The notes beneath the pieces were generated by a model. That model did no database searches, was not told where the DNA came from, and saw only the letters and a program-made list of their open reading frames with translations. A stretch of DNA of 64,000 nucleotides. It comes from Rheum nobile (taxonomy: Eukaryota; Streptophyta; Magnoliopsida; Caryophyllales; Polygonaceae). Shown one piece after another: positions 60,192 through 64,000 of this stretch (the stretch's first letter is position 1; the number at the start of each line of letters is the position of its first letter). The position numbers and the translations under genes were made by a program. The DNA is taken from positions 4,754,501 through 4,818,500 of the forward strand of contig WOAB01000109.1 in assembly GCA_027886185.1 (NCBI GenBank). The letters are read 5' to 3'.

Positions 60192-60535
60192 TGTTGAGTA
60201 TGCTTGAATTGTCACACTTCGCAGAGCCATCACTGGGGGTCGAGGGGGACGAAGTACCCCCTCGCCTGGGGGTCCGGGGGGGCGGAGTCGCCCCCGGCGC
60301 AAACGCTATGCAGCGTTCTCTCATTGGGCCATCGAATTGGGCCCAATACTGCTCTGTTCTGTTAGGGTTTTACCGAGCACTATATATACTCGTGTTTAAC
60401 CTATAGCCGCTTTTATGCTGTTATCTGTAATTCAATCTCCTCAATAAAATCTCTCTGCAGTGTGGAAGTAGCCATTCTTGGGTGAACCACGATATATCTG
60501 ATGTCTTTCTTATTGTTTATTTCTGTTCTTTCTCA
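60192..60535 (+). repeat. Solo LTR, 344 bp
   Basis: TGTTGAGTATGC...TTCTTTCTCA is bounded by a perfect 5-bp duplication AATAT (60187-60191 and 60536-60540). It contains a GC-rich GGGGGTC repeat, a CTATATATA box (60380-60388) and an AATAAA signal (60443-60448) in plus orientation. Size and GC-rich motif suggest a Copia LTR. There is no internal region, so it arose by LTR-LTR recombination. Confidence 0.8.
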
Positions 60536-60699
60536 AATATGTTACAACAAATATAATTACATTTAAACAAATGTAACAACTTTTAACAAATTATAAATAA
60601 TATTGATTTATTTTAATATTATTAACAATTAATACATATTTTAAATTTAAAATGGACTAATAAACCCACATTTAACTATCTGAAATTTACATGTGTTAA

Positions 60700-61346
60700 T
60701 GGGCTTGAAGGCCCAATTAAATACAGAAGGCACTTAAATGACTTGTATCGAAAATGGCCCAAGCCCATTCTTTTCTCAAATTCGGCCATTTTGAACACCG
60801 AAACAAACCCTAATCCTCCGCATACCATTCTTTTCTACTCCGCCGCTTCCTTTCACTCTCTCGTTTCTTGAAGTTTCCCTTTTGCTTCTCTTTTCTGCAA
60901 GCTTGAAGAAAATCTTTCCTCTTTTAATCTTTCCAGTTCAATCTCATGTTTCTTTCTAATTTCAGAAGTCAAATTTACTCTTTCTGTATATATCGTCCAA
61001 GCGTTCGTATTGTTTATTTAAAAAAATTCGAGATTGAAATTCGTTTTTCACAAAGAACCATCTGATCTAGAGGTTCGAGATCCGATTTTATTCTAGATCG
61101 AAAATCGTTTCTCATAGATCCACCAAAAACAGATTATTCTCGAAACTCATTCACATCCAGATCTGAGATTATTGTCGAAACTCATTCTAATCCAAAGGAT
61201 TTCTGTTTCAAATCCAAAAAAAAAGTTCCATTCTCCAGATCTGTGTATCATGCAAAGGCCGATGAAGAACGCAAACCGAGTTCTGGAAACTGCTAAATTA
61301 GGGTTACCGAAACCCTAATTTCTGACAGATTTGGAGCTTAGTAAAG
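60700..61346 (+). promoter_or_regulatory. Promoter and leader exon of the GWD1-like unit
   Basis: A CT-rich leader begins near 60820, just after a telo-box-like AAACCCTAA at 60805-60813. It ends in AAAG/GTATGT at 61346. A duplicated segment of about 215 bp follows (near 61480-61640 and 61700-61860), each copy with AATAAGGATGCTCTCAC and a donor-like AAG/GTAAT. No protein start is convincing in the leader. Confidence 0.4.
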
Positions 61347-62039
61347 GTATGTAACACTTCTATGTAATTATCTCCTTCCTTGGATAATTTTTCCTTTTTA
61401 AATAATAGTCTGGCTTATTCATTGTCAACATTGAGCAAAAAATGACTATTCCGAAATTGTGGATTTCATTATTTGTTGACATTTTTTGTCCTGCTTTATA
61501 GATTAGCCATATAGTGAGTCATGTTTTTCCTTCATATCATGATATGTCAATTTCTGGACATTTCTCGGATTTTACTTTGAATAAGGATGCTCTCACGCTC
61601 TCCCTACAGTCAAGAAGGTAATCTGTTTATTTTCCATTCAATTTTTATTTTTTCTGCTATGGTTCATTAATCTCTGTAATGCTAGGATGTGTAAATTATG
61701 TGTTAACATTTTTTGTACCTGCTTTATAAGTTTGGCATATATTGACTCATTTTTATTTCACAGATTATGTTGAATTTTGGACATTGATGAGGATTGCACA
61801 TTGAATAAGGATGCTCTCACCTCTCCCAACAGTCAATAAGGTAATGTGTTGATTTTCCATTTAATATTGTTTAGTTGTGTTTAAAATCCCGACTGATTTT
61901 GGGCTTTAAGGCCCAAATTTTAAATTAAAGCCCCAAACAAATGGTGTGTAATGTATTTTAAAGTTTCTTGTTTCTAATGTTATGCTTATATAGCATTAGT
62001 TTACATGTTAACTTATACTGAAACTAATGATATTGTCAG

Positions 62040-62887
62040 GTTCAAAAACAATGGAGATAACTTCCATGTAAAATTACCAAAGAAGATAGAGACTAAAAGG
62101 AACTTGTCAATCCCTGAAGATCTTGTTCAGATTCAAGCATATCTGAGGTGGGAAAGAAACGGTAAACAGATGTATACTCCTGAGCAGGAAAAGGTAGGTG
62201 GTTCCCTGTTTAGTAGAACATATAATGTAGCAAAGTCCTTATCTCTTGGGTGCCTTTCCATCAACTATAAGCAACCTTCTGTTTGTTTCTGTGTTATCAT
62301 CTAATATTTTTAATCACTTTTCTTGTTTTTCTTTTACATTGATGTTTTGACCCACTTGTGTTTTTGCACCATCACTTGGTTTCTCTTACAGCTCATATTT
62401 ATACCTTGTGTTATCCATTCCATTTGGCATATCGTCTTCCTAGGAAGTAAAACTGGTCAAAGCATTACCTGTAAAATTCATTTTATGTACTTCAGCAGCA
62501 TGAAGCGAAAATGTTTGTGGGACTTTTTGTTGACCTTAATACTGGTCAAAGCTCCAAATTTTCAGGCCATTCCATGATGGCTTTCTCATGTCTGGGCTAT
62601 GTAGATGCATTGACTTTTAATATATTTTGTCAAATTGCTTAAAAGCTTCTAAGAAAATGTTGCCTTTCGTCTCTTATTTTAGCTTCTATATGTACCAAAA
62701 TTATGGTTTTGTACTATAGCGCATGATGTATGTTGGACTTGTGGTTTAGAATCATAAATTTGAACTAAAATGCTCTCTGTAATGCAGGAGGAATATGAAG
62801 CTGGTCGAATGGAGCTAATGCAGGAAGTAGAAAGGGGTACCTCTATCGAGGAACTCAGAGCAAGGCTGACAAAAGGAAGCCACCAAA
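62040..62887 (+). pseudogene. Alpha-glucan water dikinase (GWD1/SEX1) fragment, two exons
   Basis: GWD1 phosphorylates starch in plastids. Exon 62040-62193 encodes LVQIQAYLRWERNGKQMYTP and EQEK; exon 62788-62887 encodes EEYEAGRMELMQEVERGTSI and ELRARLTK. Both match the stretch after the first CBM45 starch-binding module, with correct GT-AG borders and matching phase. The upstream exons for the transit peptide and CBM45 are not visible in the preceding 1.2 kb, and no later exon is recognised before 64000. It is therefore probably a copied gene fragment; a partial real gene with long introns cannot be excluded. Confidence 0.65.
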
Positions 62888-62914
62888 GTAAAGTATTAAA
62901 CTTTAATCACTCAC

Positions 62915-62915
<1 letters not shown>

Positions 62916-62972
<57 letters not shown>
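62916..62972. repeat. (CT)n microsatellite
   Basis: About 25 CT units after TCACTCACT, in the intron downstream of the second GWD1-like exon. Confidence 0.9.
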
Positions 62973-62980
<8 letters not shown>

Positions 62981-62999
62981 TGAATTATTTTGTCTCTAT

Positions 63000-64000
63000 T
63001 ATGTTTATATTTTTGTACATGTATATGAAGAAAATATACCATATACAGAAACTTTAGTATATATAACAGTAACATTTAGTTGCAACTTATACATAATATA
63101 AGGTATAATTTTTCATAGAGTACGAAACTAACCTTTTCAATTCCTCTCCTCTATCTGAATGCAGATAATCACTCCATGTGGCCCTGATAACAACAATCAA
63201 TACAATATTAATGGATTTATAAAGTTTAATACTTTCATATTCTGCAAGGTAGAACATATCTCCTTTGCAAAATTAAAGTTGTTAATATTGTGCAATATAT
63301 TACTTTACATAATTGCTTCATGCTTATTAATTCATATTCTAATTAATCGTTTTTTCACTTGTGCAAATAGAAATAACTGAATCCAAAATTAGAAGTGTAC
63401 TGGAAGTCAGTCAGCAGTCTGAGTGTTACAATCATATTTTAAGGTACTATTTTTTTCACTTCAAAATATACATTTTCATTCAAGTTCGTAACTGCTATTC
63501 TACTTTATTGACATCTGGTACATGTAATTTAACCCTATTATTTTCCTTCATAGGTTTGAAGAAATAAATATCCATGATACATGTTGTGTTGGAGGATCGG
63601 ATTGGACTCAAATGTAACAAAAACCATTAATTGGTACTACATAAAAATGAAACAAATACAGGTACACCTACTATCTTCATCTTTAGGTATTTTATATGAA
63701 ATGTAATAACTCAGTTTTGAAATATGTTGTTCTAAAATCTGAAATTCTGAAATCAGTATAGATATTATTTAGAATGTAAAAGTTCTAAAATCTCATTTAG
63801 TTGTAAAAATATACAAATAATATGAATGAACCCTATTGATTTAGTTGTAAATTAACCTAAATAATACAATGAACCCTACTCATTGGCATGCCTCCTTGAA
63901 TAGAAAAAATTCCCCAAGCCTCATAGTCGATTCTCTGCTCAATGTCTCTAGGTTTTAGCAGTTTTATTTGTTTTATCGATGTGTCATCCTATAGAATAAT
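63000..64000. other. AT-rich DNA downstream of the GWD1-like exons
   Basis: Short open stretches near 63160-63440 have splice-like borders (TGCAG at 63165, TTTTAAG/GTACT near 63443) but no protein family I recognise. They may be unrecognised exons or noise. Confidence 0.35.

Noticed and set aside
60191..60406. GC-rich stretch resembling rDNA or a coding gene
   Set aside because: It is inside a solo LTR with TG...CA ends and an AATAT duplication. Similar GGGGGTC blocks are common in Copia LTRs.

Overview
The window looks like nuclear DNA of a flowering plant, almost certainly a eudicot. It has intron-rich plant genes (a CHD3/PICKLE remodeler, a glucan water dikinase fragment, an RPM1-type resistance-gene remnant), AT-rich spacers, and plant-type retrotransposons, CACTA elements and MITEs. 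I cannot name the species. No rRNA, tRNA, CRISPR or bacterial gene was seen.

Layout. (1) 1-6.0 kb: the 5' half of a minus-strand PICKLE-type CHD3 gene, nine coding exons; the rest lies off the left edge or is missing. (2) 6.0-7.7 kb: AT-rich spacer with an orphan plus-strand promoter/leader and a foldback MITE. (3) 7.7-13.4 kb: a decayed minus-strand L1-type LINE with a (GTT)36 tract at its 5' end. (4) 13.6-14.0 kb: a short TIR element. (5) 14.02-23.24 kb: Ty3/Gypsy element A, minus strand, TSD GGGGG. (6) 23.35-45.17 kb: a related plus-strand Ty3/Gypsy element B, TSD AAGAC, split by (7) an Athila-like element at 26.23-37.40 kb, TSD GAGTC. A and B carry two RNase H domains and an antisense spliced gene near the 3' LTR, as in the Tat lineage. 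(8) 45.7-47.6 kb: satellite-like repeats. (9) 47.7-48.6 kb: NLR remnant. (10) 49.2-56.0 kb: a CACTA transposon, TSD TCG, with an intact 12-exon gene (748 codons) for a TNPA-like/ULP1 protein but no recognisable DDE transposase. (11) 56.2-57.6 kb: CSLC and Copia fragments. (12) 58.0-60.5 kb: palindromes, a 48-bp AT-rich tandem array, a possible Helitron end and a solo LTR. (13) 60.7-64 kb: a plus-strand leader and two exons of a GWD1-like gene.

History. LTR pairs compared by eye differ by about 2.7% (A), 2.5% (B) and 1.2% (Athila-like), so the nested Athila-like element is youngest, as its position requires.

Most noteworthy. (a) Both A and B have an in-frame UAG at the same place between protease and reverse transcriptase, followed by CAA-UCA or CAA-CCA; this matches the plant-virus readthrough consensus UAG-CAR-YYA. 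(b) The Athila-like element is seeded with about 20 copies of a 17-nt GC-rich hairpin in its LTRs, UTRs and coding linkers. Coding copies are read in two frames, and the two LTRs differ in length by exactly one 21-bp hairpin unit. These look like a mobile or amplifying micro-palindrome.
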